Source: JAAYDI01 sp052034005
GTDB taxonomy: Bacteria; Planctomycetota; Planctomycetia; Pirellulales; Pirellulaceae
Length of the DNA: 61,812 bases
Direction of reading: 5' to 3'
Assembly: GCA_052034005.1 (NCBI GenBank)
Contig: JBPOJB010000030.1
Location: forward strand, 1 to 61,812
Program-made: the position numbers and the translations under genes
The notes under the pieces: generated by a model
The model's input: only the letters and a program-made list of their open reading frames with translations
What the model was told of the DNA's origin: nothing
Database searches by the model: none
Part shown: positions 43,201-50,500 of the stretch, piece after piece
Position numbering within the stretch: position 1 is the stretch's first letter
How the letters are laid out: each line of letters opens with the position of its first letter

Positions 43201-43594
43201 CCGGCCGCGCGTCGAGCGATTGACGCTGATGGTTGAACTGCAAGTTCAACGTACGCTCCAGGAACGCGAGCGACTCCTTGGGATGCCGCGCGTAGGTCAG
43301 CAGCGCCTGGCGATACTGGATCTCGTGCACGCGCGGCGTATAGTTGAAACGCCCGATCCAGGCCTGCAGGAGCTGCTCCACGCGGTCGTACTGCTCGAGG
43401 TTCTGGTAGTGCAGGCAGTGATAATAGTAGAAGTCCTCGGTGCCGGGGATCAGTTGCTCCAGCGCAACGGCGCGATCGGAGGCCAAGGCGAAATCCTCGA
43501 TGTATCCGATCTCCTCGCCCGGCGCCCCGCCCGGCCACACGACCGATACCCCCAACCACACCGCCACCCACACCCGCCAGAACCTGCTGCGCAT
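37286..43594 (-). CDS. Giant secreted alpha-2-macroglobulin-like protein
   Basis: 2102 residues from the ATG at 43594, which follows a GAGGGGG ribosome binding site and starts a signal peptide (MRSRFWRVWVAVWLGVSVVW). The frame extends a further ~170 codons upstream without family resemblance and is not used. Many beta-sandwich-like segments follow, including macroglobulin-type strands (YFTLDGPLRMDLYVKNVPTL, FTVLNERDEPLPDASLWLAG, FYKDGYTDLRGRFDYASLST). I found no GCxEQ thioester motif, so it would not trap proteases covalently. Helical stretches around 1210-1330 and 1760-1880 break the pattern. Likely a periplasmic or surface structural or protease-trap protein. Its nearest upstream neighbour is an unrelated permease. 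Confidence 0.78.
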   Translation of the reverse strand: MRSRFWRVWVAVWLGVSVVWPGGAPGEEIGYIEDFALASDRAVALEQLIPGTEDFYYYHCLHYQNLEQYDRVEQLLQAWIGRFNYTPRVHEIQYRQALLTYARHPKESLAFLERTLNLQFNHQRQSLDARPDLPTSLDEALLDRTRLMQDALQNFQNLDGFEDAALDSLVESPLPPDRRRHLLGRLTRPDHPGLAQIVVEDLAQPGSGGFGSLPIHRQLLLAQLDECLQLQPDLLNQTEFVRVYLPRLRPADDVDLARDVEARQAYLERLWNFVQRLAPAHNSLKLHVLHHRLLLDRQRGVYDSSRFLAYIALPRAAGYVNPKYIQQESVARFAADCQADFADLTALPPVGDDEPLVRSYLQHFFLTETTYKPYQEYLDDTYLKHTFAETKLVCGLGDAEQWSAMLPPEKYQELQQRVDLDFAFTNSRYFTLDGPLRMDLYVKNVPTLIVKVYEINTFNYYQQNQHEVNTDINLDGLMANAEQTYSYQEAPIRRVARHFEFPELTRPGVYVIDFIGNGKNSRAVVRKGQLRHLVRAGTAGHVFTVLNERDEPLPDASLWLAGHEYRAGEDGSIVVPYSTQPGRQPVILTHQGLSSLAWFEHQAEDYQLAAGMYVEREALLARKTAQLLVRPQLRVNGTPVTLSVLEDVRLTITSTDQDGVAVKKEVRDFPVAEDREAVYEFQVPPRLNTIQFLLTAKVQSLSLNKKVDLAASQQFQLNGTDRTEEIRDLHLTNFAGQYVLELLGKNGEPRPHQAVHVTLKHRDFRRPIEADLRTSDAGQVRLGPLADIESLTAAGPVSSPRTWVLRSDQHSLPAELHAAAGTTVEVPYVGSAAEPLRTELSLLELRAGAPVADRFESLKLSDGLLSITDLPAGDYDLWFKRTGRQVRIRIAAGREQGGYVLGGRRQLELRHVRPLQIKNVTLDDTALSIALVNVNDFARVHVFASRYEPAYGVYDYLGRIGDQEPWSGLVGLDESFYAAARKLGDEYRYIIDRRYAKKYPGNMLERPSLLLNPWAIRGTETGRQMAEEGEAFGAEAPTSETERAAARPGAPAPGEQAQSATLDFLAHSAAVLVNLAPDQAGLITIDRQKLAPYQRVWVVAVDPQSTTCRSVALPESPRQCIDLRLANGLDPAQHYTQQKQISAIDQGETFRVEDITTARFELYDSLAKVHALLVTLSNNSQLVEFGFIVNWDQLKPEEKREKYSKYACHELNYFLMRKDPTFFESVVLPFVRNKKDKTFLDRFLIGADLQSYLEPWKYAQLNMVERILLAQRIAGEQPRTARAIADLYDLLPPDLDRFNFLFNTAVQGSSLEVGQPLREATARQDEMIVMGRAAPAAAQGRTASTFDALDDAAPANEPAEEPAPAPNGDADKLAQLAVEKDGSHAMRRNGRAGGQRYFAQDRRRELAVRQLYRQLDKTQEWAENNYYQLPIAAQNGTLVPVNAFWRDYAAQDPQLPFRSTHIAEASTNFTEMMFALSVLDLPFRSADHAVTFHNAQLVLAAKSPLIVFHEEIRAAEPAAGETPILVSQNFFRLDDRYRVVNNQQVDKYVTDEFLVQTVYGCQVVVTNPTSAPQKLTLLLQVPQGAIPALNGQPTRGVPVDLKPFDTSTIEYFFYFPLPGTFHHFPVHVAKNELLLTAAPAVELQAVEQLTKIDRKAWPFVSQNGTDEEVLDFLKTENLQRIDLEMIAFRMQDPAYFRAVTSLLAARHVYHPTLWSYAIRHNLPDAIGVYLAHANEFVAQCGAQLDSPLLKIDPVARGTYQQLDYRPLVNARAHRLGQRREIVNDRLLQQYRSLLTILSYQRELNDDQLMAVTYYLLLQDRVEEALRFFQRVNPDRLPTRLQYDYFTAYLDFFTPDPRQAGAIVQRYADYPVDRWREAFAAMGRQLAEIQGQPHAVVNPEDPQQVQAGLAATEASFEFQVEARKITIRYQNLTAVRVSYYVMDIELLFSRNPFVQQHTGQFSTIRPNLTATVDLPADARSMEVELPAQLLNSNVLVEITGGGVTHSQAYYANSLDVQVIENYGQVQVRHQTTKQPLGQVYVKVYARLKDGQVVFYKDGYTDLRGRFDYASLSTDQLDSVDRFSLLILSDDLGAVIREAEPPKR

Positions 43595-43842
43595 CACCAC
43601 CGTCCCCCTCTTGCACGTCATCCCGCGCGCGGCCGTACCCCCAAGAGCGGCCGCCACCTGGGAAATCCTACGCCGCGGAATACCTGAACGAAAACAGGCG
43701 ACGCATGAATTGTGACGAATTAGACGGCCGGCACGGCGGGAAAGTTCCCCGGCGGCCGGGAACCCGGGCGGGCAGGTGGGCGGGCCGGGAAACCCGCTCA
43801 CAACCGACGCGCCGGGCAGTTGGGCGAGGAGGGGTGATCCAT

Positions 43843-45465
43843 TCAGCACCCCTCGCATGGATCCGTCCGGCACAGGGCGCCCCACAGCCACAACATGCCG
43901 GCCACCAACAGGTAGGCCGCCGCCATGACGAGCGGTGTCTGCCCGGCGGCGCTCTGGGGCAGCGCATCGCCCAAGGCCCACGGCAGGAATAACCGCTCGT
44001 CCCGGAACGGCGAATGGATGATGCCGAAGAGCGTGCAGAGAGCCGCCACCGCGAAGTAATTGCCGGCGACGCGCAGGCGCCGATCGATGATCGCCGACAG
44101 CGCGGCGCCCCATAAGAGACTCGTCACAATGAACCCGCTGGCCAGGATCTGGATCGTCTGCAACTGGTCCGGTAGCGAGCCTTGCAGGCTATCGATCGTG
44201 CGCTGCGCCTGGTCCAGCACCTGGTGGACGAACGTGATCACAAGTTTGGCCAGGGCCGGCACACACGCGAAAGCCAGGGCCGCGAAATGCCGCACGGGTG
44301 TCGCCTGGAAACTCTGAGCGGTGATCTCCAGCCCGATGAAGATCAAGATCGGAAAGATGGCCGCCTTGGGGATCACGAGATAGAGGTACCCGAAATAGCC
44401 GAGCAGTCCGGCTCCGCCGACGAACAGCGCCGTGGCCAGCGTGTACGCCGAGCGGCCGCCCATCGCCTTGTATGCAGGATGGCCGATATACGGCGTCGTC
44501 TGCACGACGCCGCCGCACATGGCCGCCAACAACGTCGCCACGCCCTCCACGCCGATCACCTTCCGCGTGTCATACTCGTCGCCCGCCGCCGCCGCGCTCT
44601 CGGTGCAGTCGATCCCGCCCACCACGGTCGCCAGCGCAAACGGAATGATGATCGGCAGGTACTGGAACGACGCGCCGAAAGCATCACACCACTCCCAGCG
44701 AAACGCGTCCAGCCATCCCACGGGCAGCAGGCCGTCGGCCGGGTCGAATGCCACGCCGACCGTGACCGGTCCCGTTTTGAGCAGATCTGTCCAGAGCGAG
44801 ACGAGGTAGTGGATCGCCCCGGCCACCAACAGGGCGCCCAGCGCCCCCGGCACGCGCCAAGGCAGTGGAACCCGGGCGATGAGCGTCGTCAGGACGATGG
44901 CCAGCGCAACCAGGCCGACCAGTGGCGCACTCAGGATATCCAACAGCGGCAGGAAGCTGATCATCGTCAGCGCGACCGCTGAGAGTGAGCCGAGCAGGCC
45001 GGCGCGCGGCACCAGTCGTCGCACGGCGCCCGACACGAATGTACACGCCAGTTTGAAGACGCCCGAGATGAAGATGGCGCAGATCCCGATGTGCCAAGTG
45101 TAAGTGGCGGCTTGGGTTTCGGTGTACGCCAGGTCCTCCAGAGCGTGCCGGTAGCTCGGGCCCAGGACGAACAGGACCATGGCGATCGTGCTGGGGGTGT
45201 CCAGCCCCAGCGGCATGGCCGTCACGTCGGACCGGCCGGTCCGACGAGCCATCGCCAGGGCCATGGCGAAGAACATCAGGTCGCCCAGAAGCACACCGAT
45301 GGCGGTGCCCGGGACCATGTACTGAAGGGCAAAGGTTGTAGGAAAGTCAAAGACGGCGGCCAGCAGCCCGACCGTCATCAGCAGGCCGGCGATGTTATCT
45401 AACATCAAGCCGAAAAAGGCATTTACGTCGCCCGGAGCGGCCCAGGAAAGCTGTTTTCTGGACAC
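43843..45465 (-). CDS. NCS2/AzgA-like permease
   Basis: 540 residues from the GTG at 45465. The alternative is a TTG at 45537; no ATG occurs before residue 20, and neither start has a strong ribosome binding site. About twelve hydrophobic segments; AAPGDVNAFFGLMLDNIAGL and LGLDTPSTIAMVLFVLGPSY, then GGIDCTESAAAAGDEYDTRK, GGVVQTTPYIGHPAYKAMGG and FPILIFIGLEITAQSF resemble xanthine/uracil-type (NCS2, AzgA-like) permeases, with the conserved TTPYIG replacing the usual NxG block. Substrate is unknown. The gene is 248 bases upstream of the macroglobulin-like gene on the same strand and divergent from the sigma factor. The C-terminal tail ends in CRTDPCEGC. Confidence 0.82.
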   Translation of the reverse strand: MSRKQLSWAAPGDVNAFFGLMLDNIAGLLMTVGLLAAVFDFPTTFALQYMVPGTAIGVLLGDLMFFAMALAMARRTGRSDVTAMPLGLDTPSTIAMVLFVLGPSYRHALEDLAYTETQAATYTWHIGICAIFISGVFKLACTFVSGAVRRLVPRAGLLGSLSAVALTMISFLPLLDILSAPLVGLVALAIVLTTLIARVPLPWRVPGALGALLVAGAIHYLVSLWTDLLKTGPVTVGVAFDPADGLLPVGWLDAFRWEWCDAFGASFQYLPIIIPFALATVVGGIDCTESAAAAGDEYDTRKVIGVEGVATLLAAMCGGVVQTTPYIGHPAYKAMGGRSAYTLATALFVGGAGLLGYFGYLYLVIPKAAIFPILIFIGLEITAQSFQATPVRHFAALAFACVPALAKLVITFVHQVLDQAQRTIDSLQGSLPDQLQTIQILASGFIVTSLLWGAALSAIIDRRLRVAGNYFAVAALCTLFGIIHSPFRDERLFLPWALGDALPQSAAGQTPLVMAAAYLLVAGMLWLWGALCRTDPCEGC

Positions 45466-45595
45466 AATAGACCCGTCGGCATGGGTTTTGCGTTGGAGAG
45501 CGACCGTGAGTGTAGGACGGGCGCGGCTGACTGTCAAATCCCAGCCCGATCACCCGCCCCGAATCCTGACAAAGCCTTCGCCAAAACCGGCCGCT

Positions 45596-45616
45596 CATGG
45601 TACCATGGTGGGAACC
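45596..45616 (+). promoter_or_regulatory. 12-bp palindrome and GGGAACC upstream of the sigma factor gene
   Basis: CATGGTACCATG (45596-45607) is a perfect 12-bp palindrome, overlapped by GGTGGGAACC (45607-45616). GGAAC-type words are the usual -35 element of ECF sigma promoters, so autoregulation is plausible. A matching -10 element about 16 bases downstream is not clear. Position is about 80-100 bases before the sigma start, in the divergent region shared with the permease. Confidence 0.35.
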
Positions 45617-45695
45617 GTAGCCGGTCGCCGCGCGGCGAAGGTGATCCGTTCCGAGCCGGGTCTCTTCGAACTTTTCCCTTCGAGTCACGTACACA

Positions 45696-46340
45696 ATGAC
45701 GGAAAGCATCCAGACGAGTATGGAGAGGGCCCCGCAGCTGGGCGACGCCCCGAGCGACGAGCAGCTGCTGGTGGAGTACCGGCGGACGGGCCGGCGCGAC
45801 CTGTTCGCAGACCTGTTACGGCGGTATGAACGCGAGCTGTTCAACTACCTGCGCCGGTACCTGGGTGACACGGGCATGGCCGAGGACGCGTTCCAGGCCA
45901 CGTTCCTGCAGGTGCACCTGAAGTGCGACCAGTTCGAGGAAGGACGCCGCTTCCGACCCTGGTTGTACACCATCGCCACGAATCAGGCGATCGACGCGCA
46001 GCGGCGCAACAGGCGGCACCGCATGGTCAGCCTGGATCGGGTGGGCAGCGGCAGCGAGGGTGAGGAGGTCGGCAAGCTGGTGGACCTGCTGGTGAGCACG
46101 GACCGGGAACCGCTGGACCAGGTGACGCACTACGAGCGTGGCCAGTGGGTGCGCGAGGCGTTGGATGAATTGTCGGACCAGATGCGGAGCGTCGTGCAGT
46201 TGGTGTACTACGAAGGCATGAAGTACCGCGAGGCGGCGGACGTGCTGGAGATTCCCGTGGGGACGGTCAAGAGTCGCCTGCATGCCGCCATTGCGAAACT
46301 CAACGAGTTCTGGACAGAAGCACGCGTGCAACCTAAGTGA
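45696..46340 (+). CDS. ECF-type RNA polymerase sigma factor
   Basis: 214 residues. Region 2 (about 30-100) shows LFADLLRRYERELFNYLRRY, AEDAFQATFLQVHLKCDQFE and FRPWLYTIATNQAIDAQRRN, the core-binding and -10-recognition part of sigma-70 factors. Region 4 (about 150-205) shows LDELSDQMRSVVQLVYYEGM followed by KYREAADVLEIPVGTVKSRL, a helix-turn-helix for -35 binding. Nine bases separate it from an anti-sigma-like gene, the classical ECF arrangement. An in-frame ATG at 45720 is an alternative start. Its promoter may be the GGGAACC site upstream. Confidence 0.95.
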   Translation: MTESIQTSMERAPQLGDAPSDEQLLVEYRRTGRRDLFADLLRRYERELFNYLRRYLGDTGMAEDAFQATFLQVHLKCDQFEEGRRFRPWLYTIATNQAIDAQRRNRRHRMVSLDRVGSGSEGEEVGKLVDLLVSTDREPLDQVTHYERGQWVREALDELSDQMRSVVQLVYYEGMKYREAADVLEIPVGTVKSRLHAAIAKLNEFWTEARVQPK

Positions 46341-46349
46341 CGTGGGCAC

Positions 46350-47378
46350 ATGCACGAAGACTTGCTGGGCTATCTGCTGGGTGCGTTGGATGCGGAAGAA
46401 CAGTCCCGCGTCGAGGAAGCGCTGGCGCGGGACGCACGGCTGCGAGCGAAACTTGAACGCCTCCGCAGCCGACTCGGACCGCTTGACGTAGTGCCCGAAG
46501 TGATCGACGTGGATCCGCCGGCCGGCCTGGCGGAACGTGTGTGCGCCGCGATCGATGCACAGGCGGAGCAGTGCCGACCGACCCCACGCCGCCTGGCTGC
46601 GACATGCTTCGAGAACGGCGTCCGCCTGGAACGCTATTCCGCATCGGACACGATCGTCTTGTCGTTGGTGGTGTTGGTGGCGTTCAGCCTGATCCTGCCC
46701 GCGTTGGCCAACAGCCGCTATCAGGCCCGCAAGACGGCCTGCCAGCAGAACCTGCGCGTGCTGGGCGAAGGACTGATCACCTACAGCATGCGCGACCCCG
46801 AGCAACGCTTTCCGCTCGTCCCCATCTCCGGCAGCCGCTCGTTCGCCGGCGTGTTCGCGCCGATCCTGGTCGAGTACAAGATGATCGAGCCGGAGTGGGC
46901 GCAGGTGATCTGCCCGGGATCGGACCTGGCGGCCAGTGAGCCCAGCTGGTCGGTGCCGACGCTGGAGGAGATCGATCGGGCCGAACGACCGTCCGTCCTG
47001 GAGCGCCTTCAGGAGCGTGCCGGCGGCAGCTACGGCTATTCGGTCGGCTACCTCGACGGCACCCGGCTGCGAGCAGTCAGGAACCTGAACCGATCGAACT
47101 TCGCGTTGGTGTCGGATGCGCCGAGCTACTACCTGCCCGGCCGCCGCAGCGCGAATCATGGTGGCCGCGGGCAGAACATCTACTTTGAGGATGGCCACTA
47201 CGCGTTCGTGACCGATGTGCGCGCCGTGCCGGACGACCCGTGGCGCAACGACTACGGATTCGCCGAAGCCGGCAACAGGCCGGACGATTCGGTCGTGCTC
47301 CCGAGCGGCATGCGGCCGGTGGTCGACCTGGACGACATCCAGCTGCTGCCGCCGCCCGCGGGCGGCAGCCGGCGGTAG
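46350..47378 (+). CDS. Anti-sigma-like N-terminus fused to a pilin/DUF1559-like C-terminus
   Basis: 342 residues. The first ~90 residues (MHEDLLGYLLGALDAEEQSR, VEEALARDARLRAKLERLRS) resemble an anti-sigma-factor cytoplasmic domain. A single membrane segment follows at about 98-120 (TIVLSLVVLVAFSLILPALA), then NSRYQARKTACQQNLRVLGE, which looks like the start of a type-II-secretion pseudopilin or DUF1559 helix. Near the C-terminus NHGGRGQNIYFEDGHYAF matches the planctomycete H-x(9/10)-DG motif. So the protein probably holds the sigma factor at the membrane and senses with an outside pilin-like domain. No zinc HxxxCxxC motif is present. It is nine bases downstream of the sigma gene. Confidence 0.8.
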   Translation: MHEDLLGYLLGALDAEEQSRVEEALARDARLRAKLERLRSRLGPLDVVPEVIDVDPPAGLAERVCAAIDAQAEQCRPTPRRLAATCFENGVRLERYSASDTIVLSLVVLVAFSLILPALANSRYQARKTACQQNLRVLGEGLITYSMRDPEQRFPLVPISGSRSFAGVFAPILVEYKMIEPEWAQVICPGSDLAASEPSWSVPTLEEIDRAERPSVLERLQERAGGSYGYSVGYLDGTRLRAVRNLNRSNFALVSDAPSYYLPGRRSANHGGRGQNIYFEDGHYAFVTDVRAVPDDPWRNDYGFAEAGNRPDDSVVLPSGMRPVVDLDDIQLLPPPAGGSRR

Positions 47379-47596
47379 AGACGCGCGCCCGGCGACCCCT
47401 CCCCCTCCCCCTCCAGTCCCGCACTCTCACGTCCGGCTCACCCCGTTCGGCACATGCAGCTTGCAGGCAGGAAGTCCAGGCCGCATGATAGATGCCTGCC
47501 ACGCCGTCGAGTGCCGCACACGAGGCCGGGTGGCGTGACCGGCGCGCTGCCCTGGGCCGGCGTGTTCTTCCAGGAGGCTTCCACGCGAGGCACGTC

Positions 47597-50500
47597 ATGA
47601 GATGCACCGTCCACTTGTGGGGCCTGGCAGCTGCGACTCTGGCAGGCCTGCTGATCGGCGCCGGCCCGGTCGCCGCCGCACCGGCCCAGTTCACGATCCG
47701 CGCCGATTGGTTTGATCGCGGGAATGTGCGCGTCAGCGAGCCGGGCATGGAGTACGCGGACCAGTTCCCGTGCATCTGGAATGCAGGCCTCGTGCCGAAC
47801 GAAGCCGAGTACGACCTGGATTTCCCCGTGACGGCCCAGTACACGCTCTGCGCGCTCTATGCCGCCCAGGATTCCCGACCGATCGACATCTATTTGGACG
47901 GCCGGATGGTGCACCGCGGGTTCGCCGGCACCACGGGCAGCTGGCAGACCGGCAGCGCCCGCTGGGAGGTCCAGTGCACGATGCCCATCGCCCAGGGACG
48001 CCACACGATCAAGCTGTCCTGCCCGGGCCCCTGCATGTGCCACGTGTGTGCACTGCGGTTCGAGTCCCCTGTGCCGTTCCCACAGGATTGGCGCCTGGCC
48101 CGCGCGGCGGCCCAGCGCAAGCGCGCCGCCCAGCGCCGGCCGCCGGCTCAGCCGCACCTCGTCCCGGCGATACCCGAGATCGGCCTCGAGCCGGTGTCGG
48201 TGGAACAGACCGAACCGGCGGCCGAGCCGATCGACACGGGACTCGGCCCGACGGCCAACAACGAGTTGGTTGACGATCCGGACATCGATCAGCCGGGCGC
48301 GAGTGGGCGGCGGATGCGTATGACCGTCCGGATGCCCGACGGCGTCGTCAAGCAGGTGGACATCACAGTCTCGGCCGCACGTCTTCAGAAGATGATCGAG
48401 CAGTCCCGCATGCTGCTCCAGGACTACCGATCGCTGCCGACGACCGGCAGGCAGTACCTGGCCGACGAAGAAGCGCGGTTGGCGCAGCTCGAGGCTTGGG
48501 TGGCCGGTGCGCGGGCGCTGCCGGAGGCGGATGCCATGTGGCAGCAACTTGCCGCCGCGTACGTCCGCCTGTCCCAATTGGAGCACGCCATCTCGCTCCG
48601 CAACCCGCTGCTGGACTTCTCGCGCCTGCTGCTGGTCAAGCGGCGTTGGGCGTCGACCGAGCACGGCGACGCCGATGACCCGTACGGGCTGCCCTGCAAC
48701 TGGCAGAGCAATTCCAGCATTCGTGGCGACGTCTGGGACAACGAGATTGCGGTCCTCGACCTGGCGGCCGGCGCCGAGTCCATGACGACGCTGTACCGGC
48801 CGCCCGGCACCCAGTTTGTCGGTGATGTCGACCTGGATTTCGGCGCGGAGCGACTCCTGTTCTCATCGCTCGACGCCCAAGGACGCTGGCAAGTGTTCGA
48901 GGTCCGTATCGATGGGAGCGGGTTCCGTCAACTCACGCCCGCCCTGGAAGGCATCAACAACTACGATGCGTGCTATCTGCCGGACGGCGGGATCATCTTC
49001 TCGTCGACCGCTTCGATCGCGGCGGTCCCCTGCGTCAACGGCAGCAGCCTGGTCGCCAATCTGTATCGCATGGATGCCGCCGGCGGGAACATCCGGCAAC
49101 TCTGTTTCGATCAGGAACACAACTGGTGTCCGACCGTGATGGATGACGGTCGTGTGCTGTACCTGCGCTGGGAATACGCCGACACGCCGCACAGCCATGA
49201 CCGCCTGCTGTTCCTGATGAAACCGGACGGGACCGGTCAAATGGAGTTCTACGGCGCGAATTCGTACTGGCCCAATTCCTTGTTCTACGCGCGGCCGGTC
49301 CCCGACCACCCCACGATGTTCGTGGGCATTGTCAGCGGCCACCATGGTGTGCGCCGCATGGGTGAACTCGTGCTGTTCGATGCGGCGCGGGGCCATCACG
49401 AAGCAGACGGTGCGATCCAGCGCATCCCCGGCCGCGGATTGCCCGTGGAACCGCTGATCGAAGACCAGTTGGTCGACAACTCGTGGCCCAAATTCCTGCA
49501 CCCTTACCCGCTCAATGACAAGTACTTCCTGGTCGCCGCCCAGCCGACTGTCCACAGCCGGTGGGGCATCTACCTGGCCGACGTATTCGACAACCTGGTG
49601 CTGCTGGCCGAGTCGGACGATTATGCCCTGTTCGAGCCGATCCCGTTGCGCCCCACCGCGCGCCCGCCGATCCTCCCGGACCAGGTCGATCCCAGGCGCC
49701 GCGACGCCGTGGTGTACCTGTCGGACGTCTACGCCGGTGACGCGATGGCCGACATCCCGCGCGGGACCGTGAAGCGCCTGCGGATCATCAGCTATCATTT
49801 CCTGTACCCCGAGATGGGCGGCCCACAAGGAGTGGTGGGGATGGAGGGGCCCTGGGACATCAAGCGGATTCTGGGTACCGTCCCGGTCGAAGAGGATGGC
49901 TCGGCCCTCTTCCGCATACCGGCCAACACGCCGGTCGCCGTGCAACCGCTGGATGCGGAGGGCAAAGCGGTCCAGCTCATGCGCAGCTGGTTCACGGGCA
50001 TGCCGGGCGAGTATGTGTCGTGCGCCGGCTGCCACGAGAACCGCAACAGCAGCCCTGCCAACACATTGACACTTGCCGGCCTCCAAGCGCCGCGCGACAT
50101 CACGCCCTGGCACGGGCCCCCACGCGGCTTCAGCTTCGAACGGGAAGTGCAGCCGGTGCTGGACCGCTTCTGCGTGGCATGCCATGACGGACACGTGGAC
50201 CCGCAGGGTCGGACAGTCGTGGACCTGCGGGGCGGCAGATGGATCACGGACTACACCAGCGCCTACCACCACGGCGGCGTGGATGCCGGTCACTTCACGA
50301 CATCCTACGCGGCGCTGCACCGGTTCGTGCGACGCCCCGGCCTGGAAAGCGACTATCATGTCCTCATGCCGCTGGAGTTCCACGCGGATACGACGGACCT
50401 CGTCCAGCTGCTTGCGCGCGGCCACTATCGCGTGGAGCTGGACGCGGAAGCCTGGGACCGGCTGATCACCTGGATCGACCTCAACGCCCCGTTCCATGGC

